From the NCBI RefSeq assembly GCF_003957515.1, contig NZ_RQXW01000008.1:124001-188000 (forward strand): a DNA stretch of 64,000 nt, in the 5' to 3' direction. This document shows positions 28,751 through 39,213 of this stretch, one piece after another (position 1 is the stretch's first letter; each line of letters starts with the position of its first letter). Below the pieces are notes generated by a model. That model searched no databases and had not been told where the DNA came from. It was given only the letters and a program-made list of their open reading frames with translations. Source of the DNA: Amphritea opalescens. Lineage in GTDB: Bacteria > Pseudomonadota > Gammaproteobacteria > Pseudomonadales > Balneatricaceae. The position numbers were made by a program, and so were the translations under genes.

Positions 28751-29047
28751 TAGCAACTCCTATCAATATAAGGGTGAATGATGCTGAATTAGCCCTTCAG
28801 CGGGGAGAGTGGGGTAAAAGTATCATGATTTTAATGTGACGATACGGTTTTATAGGCTAGGGTATAGCTGTTGTCTTCATTTTAATGGCAATCCTAGTTG
28901 ATTCTCATGAGCCTGAGAGTGCGATTGTGCTCCTGTCTTCGCGGTGATGATGACAAAAGTGATTGTTTTAAAGTGCAAAGGTCTGGGCTATGCGTTAACG
29001 CTAGAGCGAAGGCTTATGGGCATTTATAACTAATAAAAGAGAAAAAT

Positions 29048-29887
29048 ATGTCAGAACTGCTTGAACAACTCGATATTAATCAATATTTTCCTGCGGCGCT
29101 CGATTGGGCAAGCAACATTCTGTTAGCGATTGTGATTTTGCTCATAGGCCTATGGTTTGCCGGTAAAGTGAACAAGATGATCGTTGCGGGTAGCAAGAAT
29201 AGTAAACATCTCGATGACACCTTGTTCCGTTTCTTGGGCAGTGTGGCGCGTTATATCATTATTGCCTTTGTTATCATCGCGGTGTTGAATCGTTTTGGTG
29301 TGCAAACGGCTTCGATTGTCGCGCTGTTGGGTGCCGCTGGTTTAGCGGTCGGTTTAGCGCTTCAGGGGGCGATGTCTAATTTGGCGGCTGGGGTCATGTT
29401 GCTGGTCTTTCGGCCCTATAAAGTGAATGACTTTATCGAAGCCGCTGGCCGATTTGGTAAAGTAACCGAGATCGATCTGTTCACCACTATTTTACAAACA
29501 TTCGATAATCAGCAGATTATTGTGCCCAATTCACAGATCTGGGGTGACCAGATTATCAACCATTCGCACTTCGATGTGCGGGGTGTTGATATGCATTTTG
29601 GCATCGCTTATGACGAGAGTATTGATGCCGCGCGGGCGGTGATTGATGGCGTATTGGCTGCCCATCCTCATGTGCTGAAAACACCGGCACCCTTTGTTGA
29701 AGTTGAGACGTTGAATAACAGTTCAGTGGACTTTCTGGTGCGTCCTTTCTGTCAGGGCGAGCACTACTTTGATCTGCTGTATTCTGTGCCTGAACAGATT
29801 AAGAAAGCGCTAGATGAGCAGGGTATTGAGATTCCATATCCGCACCGCAAGGTGATTTTGGTGAATGAAACCAATAAGGAAATTTAA
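29048..29887 (+). CDS. mscS: Small-conductance mechanosensitive channel, MscS family
   Basis: 279 residues, the length of E. coli MscS. Three N-terminal membrane helices are followed by the pore segment (VALLGAAGLAVGLALQGAMSN, Gly/Ala-rich) and the beta-domain start FRPYKVNDFIE. It opens on sudden osmotic downshock and releases solutes. A clear terminator follows 70 bases after the stop. Confidence 0.93.
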   Translation: MSELLEQLDINQYFPAALDWASNILLAIVILLIGLWFAGKVNKMIVAGSKNSKHLDDTLFRFLGSVARYIIIAFVIIAVLNRFGVQTASIVALLGAAGLAVGLALQGAMSNLAAGVMLLVFRPYKVNDFIEAAGRFGKVTEIDLFTTILQTFDNQQIIVPNSQIWGDQIINHSHFDVRGVDMHFGIAYDESIDAARAVIDGVLAAHPHVLKTPAPFVEVETLNNSSVDFLVRPFCQGEHYFDLLYSVPEQIKKALDEQGIEIPYPHRKVILVNETNKEI

Positions 29888-29957
29888 TTTTAATGTTAAA
29901 CCTGTCTATTAAGTTATTAAGGTAACTTTTTGATAGTAAAGATCTAAAATATAAAAT

Positions 29958-29990
29958 AAAAAAGCCCTGTCATAACGAGAGGGCTTTTTT
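29958..29990 (+). terminator. Terminator after mscS
   Basis: AAAAAAGCCCT and AGGGCTTTTTT form an 11-bp stem with a T run. Confidence 0.92.
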
Positions 29991-30110
29991 GTGTCTAGTG
30001 GGTTGGCACTAAATGGCTTTTGATTTGGCTGTATTTTTAATACAGATAACGATACAGGCCTTTATTGTATGCTGGCGGTGAGTCGTTTTTCATCGCTCTT
30101 AGTAGCGTTC

Positions 30111-30158
30111 ATATCAGTGCTTATATTAGTACTTATATAAGTGCTTATATCAGTGCCC
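30111..30158. repeat. 12-bp tandem repeat, four copies
   Basis: Units beginning ATATNAGT at 30111, 30123, 30135 and 30147 differ by one to three bases. They lie about 50 bases beyond the stop of the minus-strand reductase gene. Confidence 0.85.
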
Positions 30159-30209
30159 ATTAGCGGCGCCATGAAACGACGCCTATTGGCTTTCTGTCGT
30201 GTCTTTACC

Positions 30210-32345
30210 TTAGCCGCGCTTCCAGCGATGGAAGGTTTCTAACCAGGCGAGAACCTTTTGTGGGGCATGCTTTTTCTTCCACTCACCGGCCACAAAACGG
30301 TTGGCTTCGTTGAGGGTTGGGTACGCATGAATGGTCCCAAGGATCTTGTTTAAGCCCAGTTTGTTTTTCATGGCTAATGCAAACTCGGGCAGCATCTCGG
30401 CGGCATGTTCACCGACCAGTGTCACGCCGATAATTTTATCGCTACCGGGTTTGAGTAAGACTTTAACAAAGCCGTAAGCGGCTTCATCGGTGATCGCACG
30501 GTCTAGCTCTTCGAGGTTATAACGTACTGCCTCATAGGCAATGCCCTCATCAATCGCTTGCTTCTCGTTGAGGCCGATACGGGCCACTTCTGGGCTGGTG
30601 TAAGTGGTGAATGGGATTAAAGAGTAATCTACCTTGAATTTCTTAAACTGTCCGAATAGGGCATTAACCGATGCAAACCATGCCTGATGGGCGGCTGCAT
30701 GGGTGAATTGGAAAGGCCCGATCACATCGCCGCAGGCAAGGATGTTAGGTATTCGAGTGCGAAGGTAAGGGTCGACCTGAATGGTACCACCGGGCTTAGC
30801 CGTGATGCCCATCGCTTCGAGGCCAAAACCCGTAACGTTGGCGGTGCGCCCAGTGGCGACCAATAATTTATCAAAGCCGATCCGTTTTTCCTGTTCGTTA
30901 TGACGACAAACAAGCTGATAGCCTTGACCAGTCACTTCAAATCGCACCGGAGTGTGGCTTGAGCAGATGGTAATGCCATCCTCTTGAAGACGTTTTTCAA
31001 CGACGGCGGCAGCGTCTTGATCTTCACGGGTGAGTACTTGAGTGCCGCGGAAGAGAATAGAGACATCGCTGCCAAGCCGTGCAAAGCACTGTCCGAGTTC
31101 GCAGCCAATAGCCCCTGCACCCAGTACCAGCAGTCTTTCAGGCCGCTGACGTAGCCCCCAAATAGTATCAGAGGTGAGTGGATCAACCAGTTCGATGCCG
31201 GGAATGGACGGTATAGCAGGGCGTGCGCCGGTCGCAATCACTATGTTCTGGGTGGTAATGGTCTTACCGTTGACTTCGACTTCCCAGGGGCTGCGAATAT
31301 GAGCGCTGCCGGTGACGCAATCAACACCGAGGGATTCATAGCGGGCAATGGAATCATGGGGCTCAATAGTTTCAATAACCCGTTGCACTCGATCCATCAC
31401 TTCTGAAAACTCATACTCGACTTCGGCGTTGCGAATCCCCAAGTCTTTGGCATCACGCACATCGGCGAGGAAGTGGGTGGTGCGAATTAGGGTTTTAGAG
31501 GGAACACAGCCGGTATTAAGGCAATCACCGCCCATCTTGTGACGTTCGATCAGGGTGACTTTGGCCTTGGTGGCTGCTGCAATATAAGAGGTGACTAGGC
31601 CGCCCGCGCCTGCACCAATGACAACCATATTGGTATCAAACTTTTTCGGTTTGGTATAACCGTTATAAACTTGGCGTTGTTTAACTTTATCGACAATGAA
31701 TTTCGCGATCCAAGGGAAGATGCCTAACAAGCAGAAGGATAGAATCAGCCCTGGTGACAGAATATCGCTAGGTTGTTCGATCAATGCCAGCTGTGTACCA
31801 GCATTCACAAAGATTGCCGTGCCCGGCAGCATGCCCAGTTGGCTCACCCAGTAGAAAGTACCGACTTTCATGCGGGTTAGGCCCATAACCGCGTTGATGA
31901 CAAAGAACGGGAACAGCGGCACTAAGCGCAGGGTAAAGAGATAGGATATACCATCTTTCTCGATGCCGCGGTTGATGGGATCAATATAGCTAGAAAACTT
32001 ATTGGTTAGCGGTGCACGTAATAGGTAACGGGCCATCAAGAATGCAAGCGTCGCGCCGATTGCGCTGGCAAAGGACACCAGTATCAGGCCGGTTGCGAGG
32101 CCGAAGATGGCGCCGCCTACAAGCGTCATGATAACCGCCCCAGGGAGAGATAGCGCAGTGACAAGGACGTAGAACACAACGAAGGCAGCAATGGCTAACA
32201 CTTTATTCGCTGAGACCCAGCTTTGCAGGCTGTCCTGTTGTGTTTTTATATAATCGAGGTTGAGGTAACTGCCTAGATCAAATAGGAAGAAGGCACCTAT
32301 GAGTGCGGCAATAACAACGATTAAAAGGATTTTTTTACTATTCAT
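30210..32345 (-). CDS. VTT-domain / pyridine nucleotide-disulfide reductase fusion
   Basis: 711 residues. Residues 1-225 form a membrane part of the VTT (TVP38/DedA-like) type with about six hydrophobic segments. From 238 on it is a class I flavin disulfide reductase: FAD motif GAGAGGL at 244-250, redox cysteines C275 and C280 in GGDCLNTGCVPSKT, and the C-terminal dimer-interface HAYPTLNE. The arrangement puts a mercuric-reductase/lipoamide-dehydrogenase-like enzyme on the inner membrane; its electron acceptor is unknown. No N-terminal mercury-binding domain or C-terminal Cys pair is present, so it is not MerA. Confidence 0.88.
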   Translation of the reverse strand: MNSKKILLIVVIAALIGAFFLFDLGSYLNLDYIKTQQDSLQSWVSANKVLAIAAFVVFYVLVTALSLPGAVIMTLVGGAIFGLATGLILVSFASAIGATLAFLMARYLLRAPLTNKFSSYIDPINRGIEKDGISYLFTLRLVPLFPFFVINAVMGLTRMKVGTFYWVSQLGMLPGTAIFVNAGTQLALIEQPSDILSPGLILSFCLLGIFPWIAKFIVDKVKQRQVYNGYTKPKKFDTNMVVIGAGAGGLVTSYIAAATKAKVTLIERHKMGGDCLNTGCVPSKTLIRTTHFLADVRDAKDLGIRNAEVEYEFSEVMDRVQRVIETIEPHDSIARYESLGVDCVTGSAHIRSPWEVEVNGKTITTQNIVIATGARPAIPSIPGIELVDPLTSDTIWGLRQRPERLLVLGAGAIGCELGQCFARLGSDVSILFRGTQVLTREDQDAAAVVEKRLQEDGITICSSHTPVRFEVTGQGYQLVCRHNEQEKRIGFDKLLVATGRTANVTGFGLEAMGITAKPGGTIQVDPYLRTRIPNILACGDVIGPFQFTHAAAHQAWFASVNALFGQFKKFKVDYSLIPFTTYTSPEVARIGLNEKQAIDEGIAYEAVRYNLEELDRAITDEAAYGFVKVLLKPGSDKIIGVTLVGEHAAEMLPEFALAMKNKLGLNKILGTIHAYPTLNEANRFVAGEWKKKHAPQKVLAWLETFHRWKRG

Positions 32346-32523
32346 AAACAGGCTCTGCTTGGCAAGAGTGGGGTAAGTGCTAGGGATAGTCGCACAGTAA
32401 ACTGAAAATATCCTGAAAGACTGATTGTTTCAGCGGGGCTTTGTTCAGTTTATTTTACAATCGAGAGATAAAGAATGGCCGGTTTGAGCGGCAGTGTTCA
32501 GGCGGTGTTGCGTTGCGGGTCAT

Positions 32524-32560
32524 AAAAAAGCCTTTTCCACTCAGGGAGAGAAAAAGGCTT
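32524..32560 (-). terminator. Terminator after folD
   Basis: Read on the minus strand, AAGCCTTTTT and AAAAGGCTT form the stem and a run of six T follows. It ends folD transcription 32 bases after its stop. Confidence 0.88.
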
Positions 32561-32591
32561 ATTTGGCAGAGCCGTGTTGAAAAATAGCGGC

Positions 32592-33443
32592 TTAGCTATG
32601 GTTGTTGGCGGCTTCTAGGGTATTTTCCATTAACGTCGCTACTGTCATTGGGCCAACACCGCCGGGAACGGGTGTGATCCAGCCAGCACGTTCCGCTGCA
32701 ACCGCATAGTCGACATCGCCTACTAAGCGGCCATCTTCAAGGCGGTTAATGCCCACGTCGATCACAATAGCGCCGGGCTTAATCCATTCCCCTTTGACGA
32801 GTCCAGGTCTGCCAACACCCACCACGACTATGTCAGCGCGCTGTACATGGGCCGCAAGGTCCTTGGTAAAGCGGTGAGTTGTGGTCGTGGTGCAGCCGGC
32901 GAGTAGCAGCTCTAGCGTCATCGGGCGGCCAACGATATTGGATGCACCGACAATGACCGCATCTTTGCCGCGAATCGTTTCACCGGTTGATTCCAGTAGA
33001 GTCATAACGCCTTTAGGTGTGCAGGGGCGCAGCGCGGGTAGACGTTGCGCAAGACGGCCGAGATTGAAGGGGTGGAAACCATCGACATCTTTCTCTGGGC
33101 GGATACGCTCTAGGATTTCATTCGCTTCGAGGTGAGAAGGGAGCGGAAGTTGCACTAGAATGCCGTCGATCTTTGCATCGGCGTTTAGCGTATCGACTAA
33201 GTCGAGTAGTTGCTGCTGGCCGGTCTCTGCAGGAAGGTCGTAGGAAATTGATTCAATGCCTACTTCTTTACAGGCATTTTTCTTGTTTCTGACGTATACC
33301 TGCGAGGCGGGATCGAAGCCTACGAGAATAACGGCTAAACAAGGGGCGCGTTTGCCCGCATCAAGACGGGCTTTAACACCCACTGCTACCTGTTCGCGAA
33401 CATTTTGGGCAATCTGCTTGCCGTCAATTATCTGAGCGCTCAT
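32592..33443 (-). CDS. folD: Bifunctional methylenetetrahydrofolate dehydrogenase/cyclohydrolase
   Basis: FolD interconverts methylene-, methenyl- and formyl-tetrahydrofolate with NADP. The family motifs [14 protein letters not shown], with the catalytic Lys, and GRPMTLELL and [13 protein letters not shown] are intact. I start at ATG 33443, giving 283 residues, because GAGGAAG lies just before it and the family length is about 280; the frame is open for 29 more codons. folD next to tRNA-Arg and tig is usual for pseudomonads and relatives. Confidence 0.93.
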   Translation of the reverse strand: MSAQIIDGKQIAQNVREQVAVGVKARLDAGKRAPCLAVILVGFDPASQVYVRNKKNACKEVGIESISYDLPAETGQQQLLDLVDTLNADAKIDGILVQLPLPSHLEANEILERIRPEKDVDGFHPFNLGRLAQRLPALRPCTPKGVMTLLESTGETIRGKDAVIVGASNIVGRPMTLELLLAGCTTTTTHRFTKDLAAHVQRADIVVVGVGRPGLVKGEWIKPGAIVIDVGINRLEDGRLVGDVDYAVAAERAGWITPVPGGVGPMTVATLMENTLEAANNHS

Positions 33444-34038
33444 CTTACGAATGTCTTCCTCAGTCATTAATTTTGATGGCGCGGATTGTCTCATGGTTGC
33501 GGTCTTCCTCCAAGGAGAATTGCGGCTCAATAGGGATGGGGGGGCGATCTGCTTGGCTAGGCGTCATCAGTTTATAGAAGCCATGATGATGACTTGGGGT
33601 GATAAGAGAGGAAAGGGATGACAATAGCCTCTTATCAAGGGGTAATGATTGATGAATGACGGCTAGCTCATAAAGAGAGGATTGTCTGTGATGAATACAG
33701 CAGCTTTATGGTTATCCTCTATTGCCAATAACATATGACCTATTACTGCTTTATCGCCAGCGTTATCTATGACTGTTTATCTATATGGACTGCTTTTTTG
33801 CCGCCGCCTCTATGACGGTCTATCTATATAGATGGCTGATGTTGTATACAAAATCAGCAGTTATGTACAAAAATTGTTCGCTTAGGCCGGTTATCGCCGT
33901 CTAAGTGGTTTATTTTGCTTAAATTTTAAAAAGGGTGTTGACGGAATATAAAGCGATATATATTATGCGCTCCATCTTGAAGAGGGGCACGAAGCACCTA
34001 GGTGTGAATTGAACTTCAACGAGATCGGGCAGTGTCAG
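33444..34038. other. Intergenic region between folD and the tRNA cluster
   Basis: No gene is seen. A direct repeat of about 28 bp, starting TCTATGAC, occurs at 33766 and 33809 with some substitutions. The tRNA promoter lies at 33938-33966. Confidence 0.5.
33938..33966 (+). promoter_or_regulatory. Strong promoter of the tRNA cluster
   Basis: TTGACG and TATTAT are separated by exactly 17 bases. The following GCGCTCC is a GC-rich discriminator, typical of growth-rate and ppGpp controlled stable-RNA promoters. The start of transcription would be near 33973, about 66 bases before the first tRNA. Confidence 0.82.
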
Positions 34039-34114
34039 GCGCCCGTAGCTCAATGGATAGAGCACTCGCCTTCTAAGCGAGCGGTTGCAGGTTCGACCCC
34101 TGCCGGGCGCGCCA
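34039..34114 (+). tRNA. tRNA-Arg (anticodon TCT)
   Basis: A 76-base cloverleaf with acceptor stem GCGCCCG/CGGGCGC, anticodon loop CTTCTAA and the TPsiC arm GGTTCGACCCC; CCA is encoded. First of four tRNAs. Confidence 0.97.
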
Positions 34115-34150
34115 GTAAGGTCTGACAAAGAGTCAAAATGTATTGATATG

Positions 34151-34226
34151 GTGGGCGTAGCTCAGTTGGTAGAGCTCCGGATTGTGATTCCGGCGGTCGT
34201 GGGTTCAAACCCCATCGTCCACCCCA
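34151..34226 (+). tRNA. tRNA-His (anticodon GTG), copy 1
   Basis: 76 bases, anticodon loop TTGTGAT, with CCA encoded. The base before it is G, giving the extra G-1 that pairs with the discriminator C in tRNA-His. Identical to the copy at 34405. Confidence 0.97.
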
Positions 34227-34290
34227 GTACATTGTTGTCTTTAAGTGTGGTATGCTAATGCCGCTTTAATGATGACGAACCCTGTTTTAT

Positions 34291-34375
34291 GCGAGTGTGG
34301 CGGAATTGGTAGACGCGCTGGTTTTAGGTACCAGTATCTTACGGTGTGGGAGTTCGAGTCTCCCCACTCGCACCA
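34291..34375 (+). tRNA. tRNA-Leu (anticodon TAG)
   Basis: 85 bases with a long variable arm, as in class II tRNAs. The anticodon loop is TTTAGGT and the acceptor GCGAGTG pairs with CACTCGC; CCA is encoded. Confidence 0.97.
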
Positions 34376-34404
34376 TTATTTACTTCTCAGGAAGTGCGCC
34401 TTTG

Positions 34405-34480
34405 GTGGGCGTAGCTCAGTTGGTAGAGCTCCGGATTGTGATTCCGGCGGTCGTGGGTTCAAACCCCATCGTCCACCCCA
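34405..34480 (+). tRNA. tRNA-His (anticodon GTG), copy 2
   Basis: The 76 bases are identical to copy 1, and G again precedes. No strong terminator follows, so the transcript may continue toward tig. Confidence 0.97.
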
Positions 34481-34723
34481 TTTCTTATTTCTGTTTATTC
34501 CCTTATTTATCTCTTTTCTAATCCTTTTGTCATTGATCCGCGCATTTATAATGCCTATGTTGTTATTCAACGCTTTTGCTTGACTAATAGCACCGCTTAC
34601 CGGACAATTTCCGCCTTTAGAAATTCAGGTACCTGTTGTGATAAGCCTCTGCATCTTTAAGAGGGTGAACGACAGGTCAATTTTCAGATTTGTTACGATA
34701 CAAATAATTTTGTGAGGAATTCC

Positions 34724-36058
34724 ATGCAAGTATCCGTAGAAACCACTACTGGTCTTGAGCGTCAACTGACTGTTGTTGTACCTGCTGATCGCGTTGATAG
34801 CGATGTAGCCAAGCGTGTTCAAGAGACGGCTCGTACCGTTCGTCTGGACGGTTTCCGTCCTGGTAAAGTGCCAGTTAAGGTGGTTAAAAAGCGCTACGGC
34901 CAAGGCATTCGCCAGGAAGTCATTGGTGAAGTTGTGCAGCAGAGCTTCTATGAAGCGATACAGCAAGAAAGCCTGACACCTGCTGGTGGCCCAAATGTTG
35001 AGTTCAAAACCGACAAAGAGGGTGAAGATTTCTCTTACACTGCAACGTTTGAAGTGTATCCAGAAATCACACTGGCTGATTTCTCCGGCGTTGAAATCGA
35101 AAAGAATTCCGCTGAAGTGAAAGATGCTGATCTTGATCAGATGATTGATACTCTGCAGAAGCAGCAAGCAGCTTATGAAGAAGCTGACAAAGCGGCTGCC
35201 GAAGGCGATCAACTGAACATCGATTTTGAAGGTTTCATCGACGGTGAAGCGTTCGATGGTGGTACTGCCACAGGTATGGATCTGGTATTAGGCTCTAATA
35301 CAATGATTCCTGGCTTTGAAACGGCACTGGAAGGTGCTAAAGCCGGTGATGAGAAAGAGGTTAACGTCACTTTCCCTGAAGAATACCATGCTGAAAACCT
35401 GAAAGGTAAAGACGCTAAGTTCAACGTTAAGGTGAACAAAGTATCTGCTCAAGTATTGCCAGAATTGAACGAAGAGTTCTTCGCTAAATTCGGTATCGAA
35501 GAGAAGAGCGTTGAAAGCTTTAAAGTTGAAGTGCGCAAGAACATGCAGCGTGAACTCACTCAAGCACTGAAAGCTAAGCTGAAAGAAGCTGTTTTCGGTA
35601 AGCTGGTTGAAGTGAATGCGATTGACGTACCAACTGCGCTGATTGATGGCGAGATCGATGCGATGCGTCGTCAAGCTATCCAGCAATTTGGTGGTGCTGA
35701 TGCCAATATCGATCCTAACATGCTGCCTAAAGAGATGTTCTCTGAGCAAGCTGAAAAGCGTGTTAAAGTCGGCCTGTTGGTTTCCGAAGTGGTTAAAGCT
35801 AACGAACTGAAAGTAGACGACGACCGTGTTCGCACAACCGTTGAAGAGCTAGCAGCGACTTACCAAGAGCCACAAGAAGTGATCGATTGGTACTACAGCA
35901 ACCAAGAGATGCTGAACCAGATTCAGAACCTAGTTCTGGAAGATCAAGTTTTGGATCTGCTGCTTGATTCTGCTAAGGTTAGCGAAACCGAATTAAGCTA
36001 TGAAGACGCAATCAAACCAGCAGCGCCTGCTGCGGCTGAAGAGTCAGAAGAGGCGTAA
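34724..36058 (+). CDS. tig: Trigger factor
   Basis: Ribosome-bound chaperone and prolyl isomerase, 444 residues. The ribosome-binding signature GFRPGKVP is near residue 44, followed by an FKBP-type PPIase domain (about 155-240) and the helical chaperone arms; the last residues are an Ala/Glu tail. ATG 34724 follows GAGGA; four codons upstream are open but less likely. It heads the tig-clpP-clpX cluster, and a terminator separates it from clpP. Confidence 0.97.
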   Translation: MQVSVETTTGLERQLTVVVPADRVDSDVAKRVQETARTVRLDGFRPGKVPVKVVKKRYGQGIRQEVIGEVVQQSFYEAIQQESLTPAGGPNVEFKTDKEGEDFSYTATFEVYPEITLADFSGVEIEKNSAEVKDADLDQMIDTLQKQQAAYEEADKAAAEGDQLNIDFEGFIDGEAFDGGTATGMDLVLGSNTMIPGFETALEGAKAGDEKEVNVTFPEEYHAENLKGKDAKFNVKVNKVSAQVLPELNEEFFAKFGIEEKSVESFKVEVRKNMQRELTQALKAKLKEAVFGKLVEVNAIDVPTALIDGEIDAMRRQAIQQFGGADANIDPNMLPKEMFSEQAEKRVKVGLLVSEVVKANELKVDDDRVRTTVEELAATYQEPQEVIDWYYSNQEMLNQIQNLVLEDQVLDLLLDSAKVSETELSYEDAIKPAAPAAAEESEEA

Positions 36059-36089
36059 TTGCCCTTCGCCTTAATTGCGTTTATAAAAG

Positions 36090-36127
36090 AACGGTTGTCG
36101 GCTTAAGGTCGGCCGCCGTTTTTTTTT
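36090..36127 (+). terminator. Terminator between tig and clpP
   Basis: AACGG/CCGTT closes a structured loop containing CGGC/GCCG pairing and is followed by about eight T residues. Confidence 0.8.
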
Positions 36128-36173
36128 CTGGACGTGTGGTAAACACGTTGTTAAGGATTTAGGAGAGAATTCA

Positions 36174-36794
36174 ATGTCGGATTTTTATAATGGCCCTACA
36201 GTAATTACTAGCAGTGGTCTGGTACCCATGGTTGTTGAACAAACAGCACGTGGTGAGCGTTCTTACGACATCTACTCTCGATTACTGAAAGAGCGGGTTA
36301 TTTTCATGATTGGCCAAGTTGAAGATCACATGGCTAATCTGGTCGTCGCTCAGTTGCTTTTTCTTGAGTCTGAAAACCCTGATAAAGATATTCACCTGTA
36401 TATCAATTCCCCAGGTGGCTCGGTAACTGCTGGATTGTCAATCTATGACACCATGCAGTTTATCAAGCCTGACGTTAGCACTATGTGTATCGGCCAAGCG
36501 GCGAGCATGGGTGCCTTGTTGCTGACCGGTGGTGCTGCAGGTAAGCGCTACTGTCTGCCACACTCTCGAATGATGATTCATCAGCCGTTAGGTGGCTATC
36601 AGGGTCAAGCAACCGATATCGAGATTCATACTCAAGAAATTCTGAGTATTCGTGACAAATTGAACAGTATTATGTCGCACCATACCGGTCAGGATATGGA
36701 TACCATCAGTAAAGATACTGATCGGGATAATTTCATGTCACCGGAACAAGCGGTTGAGTACGGTCTGATCGATCAGGTGATGACTAGCCGTTAA
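36174..36794 (+). CDS. clpP: ATP-dependent Clp protease proteolytic subunit
   Basis: 206 residues with the serine-protease triad: Ser111 in [10 protein letters not shown], His136 in [11 protein letters not shown] and Asp in the DTDRDN segment. It forms the tetradecameric chamber used with ClpX and ClpA. ATG follows AGGAGAG. Next gene is clpX. Confidence 0.97.
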   Translation: MSDFYNGPTVITSSGLVPMVVEQTARGERSYDIYSRLLKERVIFMIGQVEDHMANLVVAQLLFLESENPDKDIHLYINSPGGSVTAGLSIYDTMQFIKPDVSTMCIGQAASMGALLLTGGAAGKRYCLPHSRMMIHQPLGGYQGQATDIEIHTQEILSIRDKLNSIMSHHTGQDMDTISKDTDRDNFMSPEQAVEYGLIDQVMTSR

Positions 36795-36968
36795 TACGCG
36801 TACCGCGCTGTGTGGGTGTCGCCTCGATGGTTTATGCGAGTGTTTCGATCGCCCACCCACTTGAAGTTTGTTGTAAAGCGGTGCACATTGTTCGCTATAA
36901 TAGGCGTACAGCGATAAAGAAATTAAAGGGCCTAACCTGGCATGGTTGGGACAAATAGAGGAAGTTGA

Positions 36969-38264
36969 ATGTCCGACGATATCAACGGTAAAGAGGGAGG
37001 CGATGACAGCAAACTGCTGTATTGCTCTTTCTGTGGTAAAAGCCAGGACGAAGTCAAAAAATTGATAGCAGGTCCGTCTGTTTTTATCTGCGATGAGTGT
37101 GTCGATCTTTGCAACGACATCATCAAAGAGGAAATTCAGGACGCGGAAGAGCCCCAAGAAGATGGGGATCACCTGCCGACACCGTCTGAGATCAAAGAAA
37201 ATCTGGATAGCTACGTTATTGGTCAGGAGAGGGCGAAAAAGGTTCTGTCTGTTGCCGTCTATAACCATTACAAGCGGCTGCGTTTTCAGCAGACAGCGGG
37301 TGATACCGATGTAGAGCTGGGCAAGAGTAATATCCTGCTAATCGGCCCAACGGGTAGCGGTAAGACCCTGTTGGCGCAAACATTGGCGCGTATGTTGAAT
37401 GTGCCGTTCACCATTGCTGATGCAACCACCCTGACCGAAGCCGGTTATGTGGGTGAGGATGTTGAAAACATCATCCAGAAGTTGCTACAGAAATGTGACT
37501 ATGATGTTGAAAAAGCGCAGCTGGGTATTGTCTACATCGATGAGATCGATAAGATCTCCCGTAAGTCAGATAACCCATCGATCACCCGTGATGTAAGTGG
37601 TGAAGGTGTACAGCAAGCGCTGCTGAAGCTGATTGAAGGTACGGTTGCTTCTGTGCCGCCTCAGGGTGGCCGTAAACATCCACAGCAGGAATTTTTGCAG
37701 GTTGATACCTCGAATATTCTGTTTATCTGTGGTGGTGCCTTTGCTGGGCTTGATCAAGTCATCAAACATCGTAGTGAAAAGAGTTCTATTGGCTTCAATG
37801 CGGCGGTTGTCAGCAAAGAAGAAACCAAGAAGATCACCGATGTGCTGGCTGATTTGGAATCAGAAGATCTGGTTAAGTTTGGTCTAATTCCTGAGTTTGT
37901 GGGTCGTCTACCGATGATCGCCACACTGACAGAACTAGACGAAGATGCTTTGATTCAGATTCTGACAGAGCCTAAAAACTCACTGACCAAGCAGTATTCT
38001 GCTCTGTTCGGTATGGAAGGCGCTGAGCTGGATTTCCGTGAAGATGCGCTCAAGGCGGTTGCCAAAAAAGCGTTGGAACGTAAAACCGGTGCCCGTGGTT
38101 TGCGCTCTATCTTGGAAGAGAATCTGCTGGACATCATGTATAGCCTGCCATCAGAGCAGGGTATCTCGAAGGTTGTGATCGATGAAGGTGTGATCACCGG
38201 CGATTCCGACCCTATCCTGATCTATGAAAATCAGGATGCCCCTAAAGCGGCATCAGAAGACTGA
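36969..38264 (+). CDS. clpX: Clp protease ATP-binding subunit ClpX
   Basis: A 431-residue AAA+ unfoldase. The N-terminal zinc domain shows CSFCGKSQ and CDECVDLC, the Walker A motif is GPTGSGKT, the Walker B YIDEIDK, and the pore loop GYVGED. It feeds tagged substrates to ClpP. A terminator follows at once; the lon gene common at this place is missing. Confidence 0.97.
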   Translation: MSDDINGKEGGDDSKLLYCSFCGKSQDEVKKLIAGPSVFICDECVDLCNDIIKEEIQDAEEPQEDGDHLPTPSEIKENLDSYVIGQERAKKVLSVAVYNHYKRLRFQQTAGDTDVELGKSNILLIGPTGSGKTLLAQTLARMLNVPFTIADATTLTEAGYVGEDVENIIQKLLQKCDYDVEKAQLGIVYIDEIDKISRKSDNPSITRDVSGEGVQQALLKLIEGTVASVPPQGGRKHPQQEFLQVDTSNILFICGGAFAGLDQVIKHRSEKSSIGFNAAVVSKEETKKITDVLADLESEDLVKFGLIPEFVGRLPMIATLTELDEDALIQILTEPKNSLTKQYSALFGMEGAELDFREDALKAVAKKALERKTGARGLRSILEENLLDIMYSLPSEQGISKVVIDEGVITGDSDPILIYENQDAPKAASED

Positions 38265-38281
38265 TTAAAACCATGATATAA

Positions 38282-38304
38282 AACGCGCCCCCGGCGCGTT
38301 TTTT
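38282..38304 (+). terminator. Terminator after clpX
   Basis: AACGCGCC/GGCGCGTT stem with a CCC loop and a T run. Confidence 0.93.
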
Positions 38305-38430
38305 GTATCCTGCATCGATAATCCTATGTTAAATGCTGTTGTTGGCGAAGAAATAGGATGCACACACTAGAGCTTAGGCGGGTGAGCGATTAAAATGGCC
38401 CCTGCCTTTATGTAAGAAAGAGATTTTCCA

Positions 38431-39156
38431 ATGGGAAGAAAGTTTGAAGTACGTAAGGCTTCCATGGCTAAGACTCAGGGAGCTAAATCCAAGGTATATG
38501 CCAAGTATGGCAAAGAGATCTATGTGGTTGCCAAAAATGGTGGTGTTGATCCAGAGGGTAACCTATCTCTGCGTCGTCTCATCGAGAAAGCCAAAAAAGA
38601 TCAAGTACCGGCCCACGTGATTGAAAAAGCGGTCGACAAGGCTGCAGGCGGCGGTGGTGAAGACTTCCTACCAACCCGTTATGAAGGTTTCGGCCCCGGT
38701 GGCTGCATGGTTATCGCCGATTGCCTGACCGATAACAACAATCGTACGTTTGGTGATGTGCGAGTAGCTTTCAACAAGGGTAAAGCCAAATTGGGTGGTC
38801 AGGGCACAGTAGCCCATATGTTTGATCATCAGGCCGTCTTTGTCTTTCCCCATGACGATGAAGATGAAATTCTCGAAACATTGATGGAAGCGGATGTTGA
38901 TGTGACTGAGGTCGAAAGCGAAGATGGCAACATCACCGTTTACGCGCCGCACACTGAGTTCTTTAAAACCAAGACCGCCTTGCATGAAGCTTATCCCGAT
39001 CTTGTGGTCGAGGTCGAAGAGATCACCTTTATCCCTCAAACCTATGTTGAGTTGGCCGGTGAAGACCTTGAACAGTTCGAGACCTTCTTAGAGATGCTGA
39101 ACGATGTAGAAGACGTACAAGAGGTTTACCATAACGTTGAATTGCCAGACGAGTAA
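38431..39156 (+). CDS. YebC/PmpR-family protein, YeeN type
   Basis: 241 residues of the YebC fold, closer to the YeeN branch because it begins MGRKFEV and carries KIYAK-like and [11 protein letters not shown] segments. YebC proteins bind DNA as regulators, and some members relieve ribosome stalling at proline-rich stretches. The role of the YeeN branch is not settled. It replaces lon downstream of clpX. A strong terminator follows. Confidence 0.88.
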   Translation: MGRKFEVRKASMAKTQGAKSKVYAKYGKEIYVVAKNGGVDPEGNLSLRRLIEKAKKDQVPAHVIEKAVDKAAGGGGEDFLPTRYEGFGPGGCMVIADCLTDNNNRTFGDVRVAFNKGKAKLGGQGTVAHMFDHQAVFVFPHDDEDEILETLMEADVDVTEVESEDGNITVYAPHTEFFKTKTALHEAYPDLVVEVEEITFIPQTYVELAGEDLEQFETFLEMLNDVEDVQEVYHNVELPDE

Positions 39157-39179
39157 GTTATAGCGTTAGGCAGATCAAT

Positions 39180-39213
39180 AAAAAAGGCTGATGTGAAAAC
39201 ATCGGCCTTTTTT
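39180..39213 (+). terminator. Terminator after the YeeN-type gene
   Basis: AAAAAAGGCTGATGT pairs with ACATCGGCCTTTTTT around a GAAA tetraloop. The symmetric A and T runs allow use on both strands. Confidence 0.93.

Noticed and set aside
30210-32345. Mercuric reductase merA
   Set aside because: The N-terminal part is a membrane VTT domain, there is no C-terminal Cys pair and no mer gene nearby.
34625-35212. 195-codon minus-strand frame overlapping tig
   Set aside because: Shadow of tig: it has no family features, and the tig frame is certain.
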